64,000 bases of DNA from Seonamhaeicola sp. S2-3 (GCF_001971785.1 NZ_CP019389.1:3545001-3609000); one strand, 5' to 3'; shown: positions 44,218 through 54,150, counted from the first letter of the stretch. Notes: generated by a model not told the origin, from the sequence alone. Numbers and translations: made by a program.

Positions 44218-46185
44218 TTATTCTGCACTTAAAGATGATTTAAGCAGCTTGGTTGCAAAACTTTTAAAACGCCAATTATGATGCGTTTTAGCTTGCTGTA
44301 AATGTTCTTTACAATCAGCTCCACAAGCTTGTATTTCATTTAAATATTGAAATGCATTTTGCCTAACTTCAAAGCCGTATTTAGGACTTGTATAATTTGT
44401 TAGTTCCTCGAAATATTGTTTTTTATTTTCGGTTTCAAAACCATCGGTAACTAAGGCTAATGTTAACCAAAGCATTCTTACATTTTTATTTTGAAAACCA
44501 ACGACGTTTTTAGTTTTATCGAGGTATTTTATTCGGTCTTTAGGAAAATTTTGCCATAAATTAAACAGAGCTGTTTCAATGGTTACATACGATTCATCGT
44601 TTAAAAGTGATTCGTAGTCGTCTTTTAATTCCAAAGGAATATCTGTAAGACTTTGAGCGATGGCTTGACGTACTTTTAAAGGGTTTTTAAACGTATTTTG
44701 TGTAATTAGTTTTGGGTTTTCACGGATTATTTTTTCTTTAATTTCATCTGAAATATTAGAGGTTAACAACTCGGTACATTTTAAATCATTAGCGGTACAA
44801 TCAACTTCTAAATAATCTTTTATAAACGCTGATTTTTTCAAAAGTTGTAAAGCTTCTTCAAAATTAAAAACTTCACGCTTTAACCAAGTTTCAACAAATG
44901 TATTCAAGTTTTGCTTGCTAGTATTTTCTACTTCACTTATAAAATCTTTAGTCTCTACATTTTTATATTGATGCTTTAGTAAATAGTTTTTCACTGCCAT
45001 TTTAAAAGCTGTATCCCCTACTTTTTCGCGTAAAGCATGTAACACCCAAGCACCTCTTCTGTAAAACGTAGTACTACTTGCCTTAGGGTTTAAAACCGAT
45101 GTACTTGCTTTTGCTTTATCTTGTTGTTGCAATTCTTGAGCGTACTCGTATAAACGCCTATAGTAATAATCTTCTCCAAACACCTCTTTTTCGGCTAATA
45201 ACGCATAATAGGTAGCAAAACCTTCTTGTAGCCAATGGTGTGTGCCAGAAGTTTCTGTTACTAAATTACCAAACCATTGGTGTGCCAGTTCGTGCGCATT
45301 AACATTTACATAATTTTTATCAACAAACGCTATGGAATCTATCACAAAACTATCGGCAAAAATGGTGGTGCTTGTGTTTTCCATACCAGCATATAAAAAA
45401 TCTTTTACAGGTATTTGCTTGTAATTTTGCCAAGGATATGGTACTCCTATTTCTTCCTCTAAAAAATCAAACATCTGTTTGGAATAACGATAGGTTGGTT
45501 CAAATTTTAAGGAATCTTCAGGATAATAATACATTTCTAAAGGTATGCCACTTTTTGAAATTTCAACTTTTTTACTGTATTTACCAATAGCCAAGGCTAC
45601 CAAATAACTCGTCATAGGTTTTTGCATGTTGTAATGCCATGTAGCTGTAGAATCGTTGACCAGTGTATTTGTTAAGTTACCGTTGGCAATAACTTCAAAA
45701 CCTTTATCAAAAGTAATTGATACATCAAACTCTATTTTATCATTCATATCATCAATACTAGGCAACCAATTACTGGTATATTTCCCCTGTCCTTGTGTCC
45801 AAATTTGAGGTACGCCATTCCTTTCAACAAAATACAACGCTTTTTTGGGTATAGCATTATAATTAAACGTTACAGTGTATTGTTTTCCTTTTTTAAATTT
45901 ATGACGAAGTATAAGTTTACTTTTAGAGTTTTCATCTTTTAAAAGATTTTGTTTGTTATTTCTTAATAAGCTAACATTAGAAAACTGCATGTTTTGAGCA
46001 TCTAAGTAAACCGAATCTGTTTGTTTTAATATTTTGAAAGTATATTCCACCTTACCTATCACCTTTTTTTTAGCTACATTAAAACTTATACTGGCTTTAC
46101 AGGTTTTAAAATCAACACTATCAGTTTGTTGCCCAAAACAAACTAGTGATAAAAAAAATAGAGATAATAAGTATATGTTTTTCAT
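44218..46185 (-). CDS. M1-family zinc metallopeptidase, exported
   Basis: 655 residues from ATG at 46185 (MKNIYLLSLFFLSLVCFGQ, a clear signal peptide); an in-frame ATG at 46221 would hide it. The zinc site is HELAHQWFG, with the third ligand Glu in WLQEGFATYY 18 residues on. The aminopeptidase substrate motif appears as YAGMENTST, a variant of GAMEN. The N-terminal beta domain and the C-terminal helical repeats are typical of M1 aminopeptidases. It should act in the periplasm on peptides. It is divergent from recG with a 70-bp gap. Confidence 0.92.
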   Translation of the reverse strand: MKNIYLLSLFFLSLVCFGQQTDSVDFKTCKASISFNVAKKKVIGKVEYTFKILKQTDSVYLDAQNMQFSNVSLLRNNKQNLLKDENSKSKLILRHKFKKGKQYTVTFNYNAIPKKALYFVERNGVPQIWTQGQGKYTSNWLPSIDDMNDKIEFDVSITFDKGFEVIANGNLTNTLVNDSTATWHYNMQKPMTSYLVALAIGKYSKKVEISKSGIPLEMYYYPEDSLKFEPTYRYSKQMFDFLEEEIGVPYPWQNYKQIPVKDFLYAGMENTSTTIFADSFVIDSIAFVDKNYVNVNAHELAHQWFGNLVTETSGTHHWLQEGFATYYALLAEKEVFGEDYYYRRLYEYAQELQQQDKAKASTSVLNPKASSTTFYRRGAWVLHALREKVGDTAFKMAVKNYLLKHQYKNVETKDFISEVENTSKQNLNTFVETWLKREVFNFEEALQLLKKSAFIKDYLEVDCTANDLKCTELLTSNISDEIKEKIIRENPKLITQNTFKNPLKVRQAIAQSLTDIPLELKDDYESLLNDESYVTIETALFNLWQNFPKDRIKYLDKTKNVVGFQNKNVRMLWLTLALVTDGFETENKKQYFEELTNYTSPKYGFEVRQNAFQYLNEIQACGADCKEHLQQAKTHHNWRFKSFATKLLKSSLSAE

Positions 46186-46255
46186 ACAGTGAATATAGCA
46201 AACTTTAGTACAAAATGCCACTTGTAATTCGTTTCAAAAGAATTAATTTAGTTCC

Positions 46256-48808
46256 ATGAATACCGCTTTTTTACAAACTCCTATAGATTACCTTAAAGGC
46301 GTTGGCCCAAATAGAGCCGATTTGCTTAGAAAAGAGCTTAGTATTCACACTTATCAAGATCTTTTAAACCTATTTCCAAACCGTTATATAGACCGTACTA
46401 GATATTACAAAATAAATCAAATAAAACAAAGTAATGCCGAAATTCAAGTAGTGGGGGTTATTACTGGTTTTAAAGAAGTAGCTCAAAAACGTGGTAAGCG
46501 ATTGGTTGGTACTTTCCAGGACGACACTGGTACTATGGAATTAGTTTGGTTTAGAGGTCATAAATGGATTAGAGAAAGCCTAAAACTGCATACCCCTTAT
46601 GTGGTTTTTGGAAAAACCAACTGGTTTAACGGTAAATTTAGCATGCCACACCCCGATATTGAAACCACTGAAGAACACAAAAAAGGCCTTAGCAGTGGTA
46701 TTCAACCTATTTATCCTTCTACCGAAAAACTATCAAACAAAGGTATAAGTAATCGTGTGGTAAGTAAAATTGTTCAACAATTATTTTTAGAAACCAAAGG
46801 AAGGTTTGCAGAAACACTATCACCCAATTTAATTACTGAGTTACAACTTATTTCTAAAAGTGAGGCGTTATTAAATATTCATTTTCCTAAAAGTCAAGAG
46901 TTACTTGCTAAGGCGCAATTAAGATTAAAATTTGAAGAATTATTTTTTATACAACTACAACTCATCTTAAAAAACTTAATTCACAAATCAAAAATTAAAG
47001 GCTACCCATTTAAAAAAGTAGGCACCTATTTCAACACCTTTTTTAACAACTATTTGCCTTTTGAATTAACTAATGCCCAAAAACGTGTTTTAAAAGAAAT
47101 AAGAGCCGATTTAGGAAGTAACGCCCAAATGAATCGACTTTTACAAGGTGATGTAGGCTCAGGAAAAACTATAGTAGCGTTTATGTCAATGTTAATGGCA
47201 CTTGACAACGGTTTTCAAGCCTGCTTAATGGCGCCTACTGAAATTTTGTCAGTTCAACACTATAACGGTTTATTGGAGTGGTGTAACAAACTGAATATCA
47301 ATATAAAAATATTAACTGGTTCAACTAAAACTTCAGAAAGAAAAAAAATTCATGAATCTTTAGAAAATGGCGATTTACAAATACTCATTGGCACTCATGC
47401 TTTATTAGAAGATAAGGTTAAATTTAAAAATTTAGGACTTGCTATTATTGATGAACAACACCGATTTGGAGTTGCTCAAAGAAAAAAACTTTGGGATAAA
47501 GGCGCCACACATAGCCCTCCTCAATCCTCCCATAGGGAGGAAGCTCAAAGAATACGCAAAAAATACATGACGGCAAGACCTTCAACATACAAACTCATAA
47601 AAAAACTACAAATTGAAAACAAAAAACAGCCAACACAAGCTGAACAAGCATTATGGGAATGTTTAAAAAGTAAAAAGCTAGGTTTAAAATTTAGAAGACA
47701 ACATATAATTGACGAGTTTATAGTTGATTTTGTATGTATTGAAAAGAACTTAATAATAGAAGTAGATGGCGATTACCATAAGAATACTGAACAAAAAGAA
47801 GCTGACGAACTTAGAACAAAAATATTAAACGAAATAGGTTTCAAGGTTATTCGTTTTACAAATGAGCAGGTTTTAGGAGATATTGACAATGTTTTGAATT
47901 ATATAGACAATGTTTTAAAAAGCCTCCCCTCTGGGGAGGTTGGAGGGGCTTACATTCCTCCCCACATTTTAGTAATGACCGCTACCCCTATTCCTAGAAC
48001 ATTAGCTATGTCTGTTTATGGTGATTTAGATATTTCTATTATTGATGAATTACCTCCAGGAAGACAAGCTATAAAAACCGTACACAGGTATGATAATAAC
48101 CGATTAAATGTTTTTAGATTCATTAGAGAAGAAATAAAAAAAGGGCGTCAAGTGTATGTGGTTTATCCGTTAATTAAAGAAAGTGAAAAAATGGATTATA
48201 AAGATTTGATGGACGGTTACGAAAGTATCTCAAGAGATTTCCCTATGCCTGATTATCAAATTTCTATTGTTCACGGAAAAATGAAACCCGCCGATAAAGA
48301 TTACGAAATGCAACGTTTTGTAAAAGGCGAAACTCAAATTATGGTTGCCACTACCGTTATTGAGGTTGGTGTAAATGTACCTAACGCCTCTGTGATGATT
48401 ATTGAAAGTGCTGAACGTTTTGGCTTATCACAACTACATCAATTACGTGGGCGTGTTGGTAGAGGTGCAGAACAAAGCTATTGCATACTTATGACAAGCC
48501 ACAAACTAACAAACGATAGCAAAACCCGACTAGAAACCATGGTTAAAACCAATGATGGTTTTAAAATTGCCGAAGTAGATTTAAAACTTAGAGGTCCTGG
48601 AGATATTATGGGAACCCAACAAAGTGGTGTTTTAAACCTTAGAATAGCCGATATTGTTAAAGACAAAGCACTTTTACAACAAGCTAGATATTATGCGCAA
48701 AAAACACTTAAAGAAGACCCTGCTTTATCCAAACCCCAAAACCTTAATATTTTAAACACTTACAAAGCTTTATCTAAATACAAAAACATTTGGAATTACA
48801 TAAGTTAA
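46256..48808 (+). CDS. recG: ATP-dependent DNA helicase RecG with an in-frame endonuclease-domain insertion
   Basis: 850 residues; without residues 420-565 it has 704, normal for this group. The N-terminal wedge domain is present (LKGVGPNRADLLRKEL). Helicase motifs are GDVGSGKT (298-305), IDEQHRFG (DEQH 399-402), MTATPIPRTLAMS, TTVIEVGVNVPNAS and QLRGRVGRG. RecG remodels stalled forks and branched DNA. The insert falls between motif II and motif III, just after AQRKKLWDKGA and before IPPHILVM. No stop or frameshift is present, so one long protein is predicted. Whether the helicase still works is not known. Confidence 0.93.
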   Translation: MNTAFLQTPIDYLKGVGPNRADLLRKELSIHTYQDLLNLFPNRYIDRTRYYKINQIKQSNAEIQVVGVITGFKEVAQKRGKRLVGTFQDDTGTMELVWFRGHKWIRESLKLHTPYVVFGKTNWFNGKFSMPHPDIETTEEHKKGLSSGIQPIYPSTEKLSNKGISNRVVSKIVQQLFLETKGRFAETLSPNLITELQLISKSEALLNIHFPKSQELLAKAQLRLKFEELFFIQLQLILKNLIHKSKIKGYPFKKVGTYFNTFFNNYLPFELTNAQKRVLKEIRADLGSNAQMNRLLQGDVGSGKTIVAFMSMLMALDNGFQACLMAPTEILSVQHYNGLLEWCNKLNINIKILTGSTKTSERKKIHESLENGDLQILIGTHALLEDKVKFKNLGLAIIDEQHRFGVAQRKKLWDKGATHSPPQSSHREEAQRIRKKYMTARPSTYKLIKKLQIENKKQPTQAEQALWECLKSKKLGLKFRRQHIIDEFIVDFVCIEKNLIIEVDGDYHKNTEQKEADELRTKILNEIGFKVIRFTNEQVLGDIDNVLNYIDNVLKSLPSGEVGGAYIPPHILVMTATPIPRTLAMSVYGDLDISIIDELPPGRQAIKTVHRYDNNRLNVFRFIREEIKKGRQVYVVYPLIKESEKMDYKDLMDGYESISRDFPMPDYQISIVHGKMKPADKDYEMQRFVKGETQIMVATTVIEVGVNVPNASVMIIESAERFGLSQLHQLRGRVGRGAEQSYCILMTSHKLTNDSKTRLETMVKTNDGFKIAEVDLKLRGPGDIMGTQQSGVLNLRIADIVKDKALLQQARYYAQKTLKEDPALSKPQNLNILNTYKALSKYKNIWNYIS
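47513..47950 (+). mobile_element. 438-bp inserted DUF559-like endonuclease element with GC-rich inverted ends
   Basis: The element begins AGCCCTCCTCAATCCTCC and ends GGTTGGAGGGGCT. The ends are imperfect inverted repeats about 28 bp long, each with its own hairpin (CCTCCCATAGGGAGG left, CCTCCCCTCTGGGGAGG right). It is 146 codons, in frame with recG. The encoded domain resembles DUF559/Vsr-type PD-(D/E)xK nucleases: QPTQAEQALWECLKSKKLG, FRRQHIIDEFIVDFVC and NLIIEVDGDYH. The element family appears widespread in Bacteroidota from memory. The mechanism of movement is unknown and no clear target duplication is visible. Confidence 0.8.
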
Positions 48809-48810
48809 AA

Positions 48811-48830
48811 CCCAATCATTTCTAATTGGG
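48811..48830 (+). terminator. hairpin after recG, possible terminator
   Basis: CCCAAT-N8-ATTGGG lies 3 bp after the recG stop, preceded by AA and followed by CTT. The T run is weak, so termination efficiency is doubtful. Confidence 0.5.
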
Positions 48831-48982
48831 CTTATTGTACTCATTGCTCGTTGTTTGATTAACTACTTGTGCTTGATTTTCTTAGCAATTTAATTACTAT
48901 CAAAACACAACTAAGTTATAATTTTGTTAATTAACATTAATTAAGAATGTTAACTGTAGTAAAAACATCGCAATAGATTATG

Positions 48983-48990
48983 TAAATTTG
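48983..48990 (+). promoter_or_regulatory. mutS2 promoter -7 box
   Basis: TAAATTTG matches the Bacteroidota TAnnTTTG consensus exactly, 23 bp before the mutS2 start. The upstream TTG box is not clear. Confidence 0.5.
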
Positions 48991-49012
48991 CTACCCCTAT
49001 CAAAAAACAATA

Positions 49013-51178
49013 ATGATAAACATTCATAAAAAAACCTTAGAAGATTTAGAGTTTTACACTGTTTTAGAACAAATAAGCGAGCATTGTATTACCCCCTTAG
49101 GAAATGAGGCTGCATTAAAAATTGCACCTTACAAAAACAAAGCAGATATTATTACATCTTTAGCATATGTAAATGAGTATTTATCATCATTTGAAAATGA
49201 TAATCGCATTCCAAATCACAGATTTGAAACCATAAACAAAGAGTTAAAGTTACTTAATATAGAAAACACATATTTAGAGGTTTACAGTTTAAAAAAAATA
49301 ACTTCAATATCTTCAACAACCAATGAAATTGTATTATTTCTAGAGAAGTTTAAAGAGTATTATCCTCAACTAAATACTTTGGCTTCAAATATTGAAATCA
49401 CTAATGAAATTATCCAAAAAATAGATAGTATTGTTGATAGGTTTGGAGATATCAAAAACAACGCATCAGACCTACTTTATCAATTAAGGCAATCTATTAA
49501 TGTTGTAAAAGGAAAAATAAATCAAAGCTTTGCTACTGCTTTAAATTTATATTACAGTCAAGAATACTTAGATGATATTAGAGAATCTGTAATAGAAAAC
49601 AAACGTGTACTTGCTGTAAAAGCCATGTACCGTAGAAAAGTTAAAGGTTCTATTATGGGAAGCAGTAAAACGGGTAGTATTGTTTACATTGAACCCGAAG
49701 CTACCCTTCAACACACCAGAGAACTCAATAATTTAGAGTACGAAGAAAAAGAAGAAATCATCAGGATTTTAAAAGATGTCACCAATTTTATTCGTCCGTT
49801 TAAACCTCTTTTAAAAGATTCTCAAGACTTTTTAATTCAATTAGATATCATTGCCGCCAAAGCAAAATATGCACGCTCTATGAATGCCATTCTTCCTGAA
49901 ATTACAGAAGAACGCAGCATGTTTTTACGAGATGCCTATCACCCATTACTCTATTTAACTAATTTAGAAAAGGACGTAAAAACCTATCCGCAAACCATTA
50001 AGCTTAAACAAGACAGCAGAATTATTGTAATTTCTGGCCCCAATGCTGGTGGTAAAAGCATTACTTTAAAAACAATTGGACTACTGCAAGTAATGTTACA
50101 AAGTGGCATACTAATTCCCGTACATGAGCGCAGTAAAGCCTGTTTGTTTGATAGGGTTTTAAGTGATATTGGCGACAACCAATCTATTGAAAATCACCTA
50201 AGCACCTACAGTTACCGCCTAAAGCAAATGAACTATTTCCTTAGAAAATGCAACAAAAACACCTTATTTTTAATTGATGAATTTGGTACAGGTAGCGACC
50301 CCGAACTTGGTGGTGCTTTAGCCGAAACTTTTCTTGAAGAATTCTATCACCGTGAAGCTTTCGGGATAATTACCACCCACTACTCTAACCTAAAAATATT
50401 AGCAACCGAATTACCATGCATGTTAAATGCCAACATGCTGTTTAATGAGCGCACTTTAGAACCCATGTACAAATTGGTTGTAGGGCAAGCCGGTAGCTCT
50501 TTCACCTTTGAAGTAGCGCAAAAAAATGGCATTCCGTATAGTTTAATAAATAGAGCTAAAAAGAAAATAGAGCGCAGCAAAGTACGTTTTGATGCTACCA
50601 TTGCCAAATTACAAAAAGAACGCTCTAGATTAGAAAAAACAGGACAATCACTTAAACTCAACGAAAAAAAGAAGAGTGAAGAAGCTGATAAATTAGAAGA
50701 AATAAATGCTAAAATACAACGAAAACTAGAAAGTTATCAAGAATTATACGATAGCAATCAGCGTTTAATTTACCTAGGTCAAAAAGTTGATGATTTAGCC
50801 GAAAAATACTTCAACAATAAACAAAAACGCAATTTAATGAATGAACTTTTTAAGTTGGTTCAAATTGAAAACTCTAAACGCAAACGCATTTCTGCTAAAC
50901 AAAAGCAAGTCCAAAAAGCTAAAGAAAAACAAGTAAAAAAAGAAGTTGAAAAGAAAGTTGAAGTTATACGTAAAAAGAAAAAGGCCGAAAAAGAACTTAA
51001 AGCAAAACAACCACCTAAACCAAAACCTATTTTAAAAATTGGTGATAGAGTAAGGTTAGAAGACGGACGTTCTGTAGGTACTATAGATAAAATTGAAAAA
51101 AACAAGGCGGTAGTTAATTATGGTATGTTTACCACCAATGTAAGTGTAGAGCAACTAGAATTAGTTGAGGCTAAATAA
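49013..51178 (+). CDS. mutS2: MutS2-family DNA-binding ATPase lacking the Smr domain
   Basis: 721 residues. It has the MutS-type clamp and core region, Walker A GPNAGGKSITLKTIG (near residue 345), Walker B TLFLIDEFGTGSDPELGGAL and IITTHYSNLK. A long charged coiled coil rich in Lys and Glu follows (about 510-670). The C-terminus is a small beta domain (KIGDRVRLEDGRSVGTIDKI). There is no Smr nuclease domain (no LDLRG-type motif), unlike the 780-residue Bacillus form. MutS2 acts on branched DNA and on collided ribosomes; which applies here is unknown. Confidence 0.88.
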   Translation: MINIHKKTLEDLEFYTVLEQISEHCITPLGNEAALKIAPYKNKADIITSLAYVNEYLSSFENDNRIPNHRFETINKELKLLNIENTYLEVYSLKKITSISSTTNEIVLFLEKFKEYYPQLNTLASNIEITNEIIQKIDSIVDRFGDIKNNASDLLYQLRQSINVVKGKINQSFATALNLYYSQEYLDDIRESVIENKRVLAVKAMYRRKVKGSIMGSSKTGSIVYIEPEATLQHTRELNNLEYEEKEEIIRILKDVTNFIRPFKPLLKDSQDFLIQLDIIAAKAKYARSMNAILPEITEERSMFLRDAYHPLLYLTNLEKDVKTYPQTIKLKQDSRIIVISGPNAGGKSITLKTIGLLQVMLQSGILIPVHERSKACLFDRVLSDIGDNQSIENHLSTYSYRLKQMNYFLRKCNKNTLFLIDEFGTGSDPELGGALAETFLEEFYHREAFGIITTHYSNLKILATELPCMLNANMLFNERTLEPMYKLVVGQAGSSFTFEVAQKNGIPYSLINRAKKKIERSKVRFDATIAKLQKERSRLEKTGQSLKLNEKKKSEEADKLEEINAKIQRKLESYQELYDSNQRLIYLGQKVDDLAEKYFNNKQKRNLMNELFKLVQIENSKRKRISAKQKQVQKAKEKQVKKEVEKKVEVIRKKKKAEKELKAKQPPKPKPILKIGDRVRLEDGRSVGTIDKIEKNKAVVNYGMFTTNVSVEQLELVEAK

Positions 51179-51200
51179 TTTACGTATTTTTACAGTAAAA

Positions 51201-52076
51201 ATGATGAAAAAGAAATTTATCATACTTCTGCCTTTATTAGTTATGGTTTTGGCTTTTAACTGTAGCTCATCTCAAGATGAAAATGAAAATACTACAGAAG
51301 AAGAACAAACAGAACAAGAAGAAGAAACTACCGAAGAAAACATTGTTTGGAAAAACTGGTACTTATCAGTTCCCTTAAATAATGGCAGCGGAAGTGCCAC
51401 ATCTATTTTTTACCAAGATATTATTGATGATAACTTGGGGCCACAAACATCAAAATACTTTTATAAAAACGATGATGGCAGTTATACTATGTACACCAAA
51501 TTTACAGGATACACTACCTCTGGTTATTCACAATTAGGCGATAAATACTGTAGAACCGAACTAAGAGAGTTTTGGCGTGGTAACCAAACCACTACCGATA
51601 ATTGGTCTATGGCTACCGGCACCCACATTTTAGAAACCACCTTAAAAGTAGATTATGTAGAAGGTAATGGCAGAACCATTGTTGCCCAAGTTCACGGTAA
51701 AGAAACTACTGGATTAGAAGGCGCGCCTGCAACCATAAAAATAAGATGGAATAGCGGCACCATTCAAATAGATTATTATACCAAACCAGATGAAGGCGAA
51801 CCTTGGACCAGCGCTTTTGATGACAAACTTGATATTGCTAAAGTTGACAATGAAGTATTTACCTTTAAAATTAAAATTGAAAATGGTAAGTTTTATTATG
51901 GTTTAGTTTGTGAAGCTAAAGATATTAATATTGATTATACCTTTGTTTATGATTATGTTGGCAATGGTTATGGTCATGAAAATTATTTTAAAACAGGTAA
52001 TTATTTTGGTTGGCATGATGATTACGAAAAAGCCGCACAAGTAACTCTATACAAAGTAGTTACAGAACACAATTAA
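51201..52076 (+). CDS. polysaccharide lyase family 7 (alginate lyase) lipoprotein
   Basis: 291 residues from ATG at 51201, which begins a lipoprotein signal with Cys near 21 (VLAFNCSSS). An upstream in-frame start at 51165 would overlap mutS2. A Glu/Thr-rich linker follows. The PL7 motifs are present: RTELREFWRG (first conserved block), TIVAQVHG (Q-V-H, the QIH/QVH catalytic site) and YFKTGNYFGW (YFKxGxY block). PL7 enzymes cleave alginate by beta-elimination; QVH variants often act on guluronate-containing sites. It is an outer-surface or periplasmic enzyme, pointing to a brown-algae lifestyle. No other alginate genes are in the window. Confidence 0.88.
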   Translation: MMKKKFIILLPLLVMVLAFNCSSSQDENENTTEEEQTEQEEETTEENIVWKNWYLSVPLNNGSGSATSIFYQDIIDDNLGPQTSKYFYKNDDGSYTMYTKFTGYTTSGYSQLGDKYCRTELREFWRGNQTTTDNWSMATGTHILETTLKVDYVEGNGRTIVAQVHGKETTGLEGAPATIKIRWNSGTIQIDYYTKPDEGEPWTSAFDDKLDIAKVDNEVFTFKIKIENGKFYYGLVCEAKDINIDYTFVYDYVGNGYGHENYFKTGNYFGWHDDYEKAAQVTLYKVVTEHN

Positions 52077-52235
52077 AATAAAGTAAACTCTAAAAAATCC
52101 CTTTTATTACTAAATCCTTTATTTTTTATTGTACAAAATTGAGATACCCTCAAGTAGAAAATGGTATCTTAAAAAGACATTACAACTAGATAAAGAGACC
52201 GATTTAAATTCCTTTTTAAAAAGCTTGTAAAGTAG

Positions 52236-52243
52236 TACCTTTG
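52236..52243 (+). promoter_or_regulatory. promoter -7 box of the DCC-family gene
   Basis: TACCTTTG fits TAnnTTTG and lies 4 bp before the ATG at 52248. If used, the mRNA would be almost leaderless. Confidence 0.45.
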
Positions 52244-52247
52244 TGTA

Positions 52248-52667
52248 ATGACTTTTAAAATTCCCAAAAACAAAAAACTTATTCTATTTGATGGTGTTTG
52301 CAACCTTTGTAACAGCGCTGTACAATACGTTATAAAACATGATAAAAACAACTTGTTTTTATTTGCGCCATTACAAAGTAATATTGGGCAAAGTATTATT
52401 GAAAGTCATAACATAGACATCAATAAAATAGATTCTATTTTACTCTATACCCCAGAACAAGGTATTAGCTACAAATCTACTGCAGCCTTAAAAATTGCAC
52501 ACTATTTAGGGTTTCCAAGAAACCTTATGGGTATATTTTTTATAATACCCGCTTTTATAAGAAATTGGGTTTATGATTATATTGCTAAAAACCGCTACAA
52601 ATGGTATGGCAAAAAAGATGCTTGCATGATACCTACCCCAGAACTTAAAAGCAAGTTTTTAGAATAA
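52248..52667 (+). CDS. DCC-family (DUF393) thiol-disulfide oxidoreductase-like protein
   Basis: 139 residues. The family signature LILFDGVCNLCNSAVQ (Asp plus C-x2-C at about residues 15-18) is at the N-terminus. LFAPLQSNIGQSII, SILLYTP and RWYGKKDACMIPTPELK-like C-terminal residues (YKWYGKKDACM) complete the pattern. It is predicted to be thioredoxin-fold-like and soluble with a hydrophobic patch near 95-110. Its substrate is unknown. Confidence 0.88.
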   Translation: MTFKIPKNKKLILFDGVCNLCNSAVQYVIKHDKNNLFLFAPLQSNIGQSIIESHNIDINKIDSILLYTPEQGISYKSTAALKIAHYLGFPRNLMGIFFIIPAFIRNWVYDYIAKNRYKWYGKKDACMIPTPELKSKFLE

Positions 52668-52887
52668 TAAACAAACTAATGTTTATAACTTTTCTTTCAA
52701 AGTAAGTAGTAATTATTGACTTTTATAAGTTAAAAAATTACCTTAGCTCATTTACGGATATAAATTAATTATGCTGAACTTGTTTCTTTATTGGAATGGG
52801 GTTATATCCTTAACATAACCTGCTGAATGAAAATAAAGAAGATTACAATCCTCAATATTAGGTCTAAAAAGTGTAAAATTGAATTAA

Positions 52888-54114
52888 ATGACTAAATCAC
52901 AAGTAAATAAATTAGGAAAAGATATTCGGCATTGTATTAAAGAGAACAAACTTCCTTCAACAGAATTACTTGTTAAATTACAGGAATATAGAACTTCCTT
53001 CAAATCTGACTTATCATCAGTATTTGAGATAATTTCTGAAGTTGCTAAAGGTGCTCGTAGTGATAGTATTACTGCTTTCCGAATAAAACGAATAGAGTCA
53101 ATAATTTCAAAAATAAAGAGACAACCAACAATGGCTTTGGGAAATATGGGAGATATCGCTGGATGTCGAATTTTAGTATATCACAATAGCGCAATTCCAA
53201 AATTAATTGATGAATTAAACAAACGATTCAATGTTAAGTATTTTAATGATTACCTTAAAGAAACAAAAAATGATGGTTACAGAGGCTACCATCTTTATAT
53301 CGAAAGTCCAATAAACCCAAATAAATTAATCGAAATTCAAATTCGTACGGTTAAAAGTCACAAATGGGCTTCAATGGTAGAAATTATTGATATACTTTAT
53401 AATTTAAAAATAAAAGAAGGGCAACAACATCCTGATTTTGAGAGATTCTTATTGTTGCTTTCTAAAATTGATGAATTAAATTTTGAGGAAAAAAAAGAAG
53501 TTATAAATATTGATGATAAACACAAAGTTCATTCTAAATTCAATGAAGTATTCATTAAGAATAACGCCAAAATTAGAATGGATTGGTTTGGACATATAGG
53601 TAGACAAAACAATTATTTTATAATTGAGGTTGATAAAAATAAAATGTCAAATATTTCATCTTTTGAATCTTATGAAATTGCAGAAAAAACATATTTTGAA
53701 AAATTCAAACTAAAAGACAAATCAAATTTTGTTCTCACACATATCGAAAAACCAAATTTCAAACGAGTTTGTATTGCCTATGCGAGTTACGTACTGATAA
53801 ATCATGATTATCTAAATGACTGGTACAAAACAGCAGAAGATGTTTTAAATAATCTAATTAAGGAAAAACAAAATAAGGAAGCGGAAGAATACAAATTATA
53901 CATTCAAAACAATCTTCAAGAACAACTTGCTTTACTAAAAAATGAAATAACTGAATTAACAGAATACAGAAAAGATGAAACTTTTAACCTTGATGGGTAT
54001 GAAGAATGGTTTCAAGAAATAAAAGAGAGACTTGTTGATATTACCAAAATTGCCATTGAACAAACAACCAATCAAAAAGATAAAAACAGGTGGTTAAGAT
54101 GGTTAAAAGGATAG
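52888..54114 (+). CDS. RelA/SpoT synthetase-domain protein, possible alarmone synthetase or toxin
   Basis: 408 residues. The nucleotidyltransferase (synthetase) domain spans about 40-180: DIAGCRI (89-95), NDGYRGYHLYIES (GYRGYH 130-135), EIQIRTVKSHKWASM (149-163). No HD hydrolase, TGS or ACT domain is present. The remaining 220 residues are charged and mostly helical, including a coiled segment near 320-350 and an end RWLRWLKG. This differs from RelA and from short SAS proteins. It could make (p)ppGpp or, like toxSAS proteins, other modified nucleotides. The next gene is a small membrane protein 36 bp away. Confidence 0.75.
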   Translation: MTKSQVNKLGKDIRHCIKENKLPSTELLVKLQEYRTSFKSDLSSVFEIISEVAKGARSDSITAFRIKRIESIISKIKRQPTMALGNMGDIAGCRILVYHNSAIPKLIDELNKRFNVKYFNDYLKETKNDGYRGYHLYIESPINPNKLIEIQIRTVKSHKWASMVEIIDILYNLKIKEGQQHPDFERFLLLLSKIDELNFEEKKEVINIDDKHKVHSKFNEVFIKNNAKIRMDWFGHIGRQNNYFIIEVDKNKMSNISSFESYEIAEKTYFEKFKLKDKSNFVLTHIEKPNFKRVCIAYASYVLINHDYLNDWYKTAEDVLNNLIKEKQNKEAEEYKLYIQNNLQEQLALLKNEITELTEYRKDETFNLDGYEEWFQEIKERLVDITKIAIEQTTNQKDKNRWLRWLKG

Positions 54115-54150
54115 TAACAAGTTCATTCTTACCATAATCCTAGATTTTGT

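Noticed and set aside
47513-47950. Intein within RecG
   Set aside because: There is no Cys or Ser followed by intein block A at the left junction and no His-Asn before a Cys, Ser or Thr at the right; GC-rich inverted ends point to an inserted element.
47505-47956. Target-site duplication ACAT flanking the RecG insertion
   Set aside because: ACAT occurs on both sides, but removing one copy with the element would break the recG frame (443 bp), so it is probably chance.
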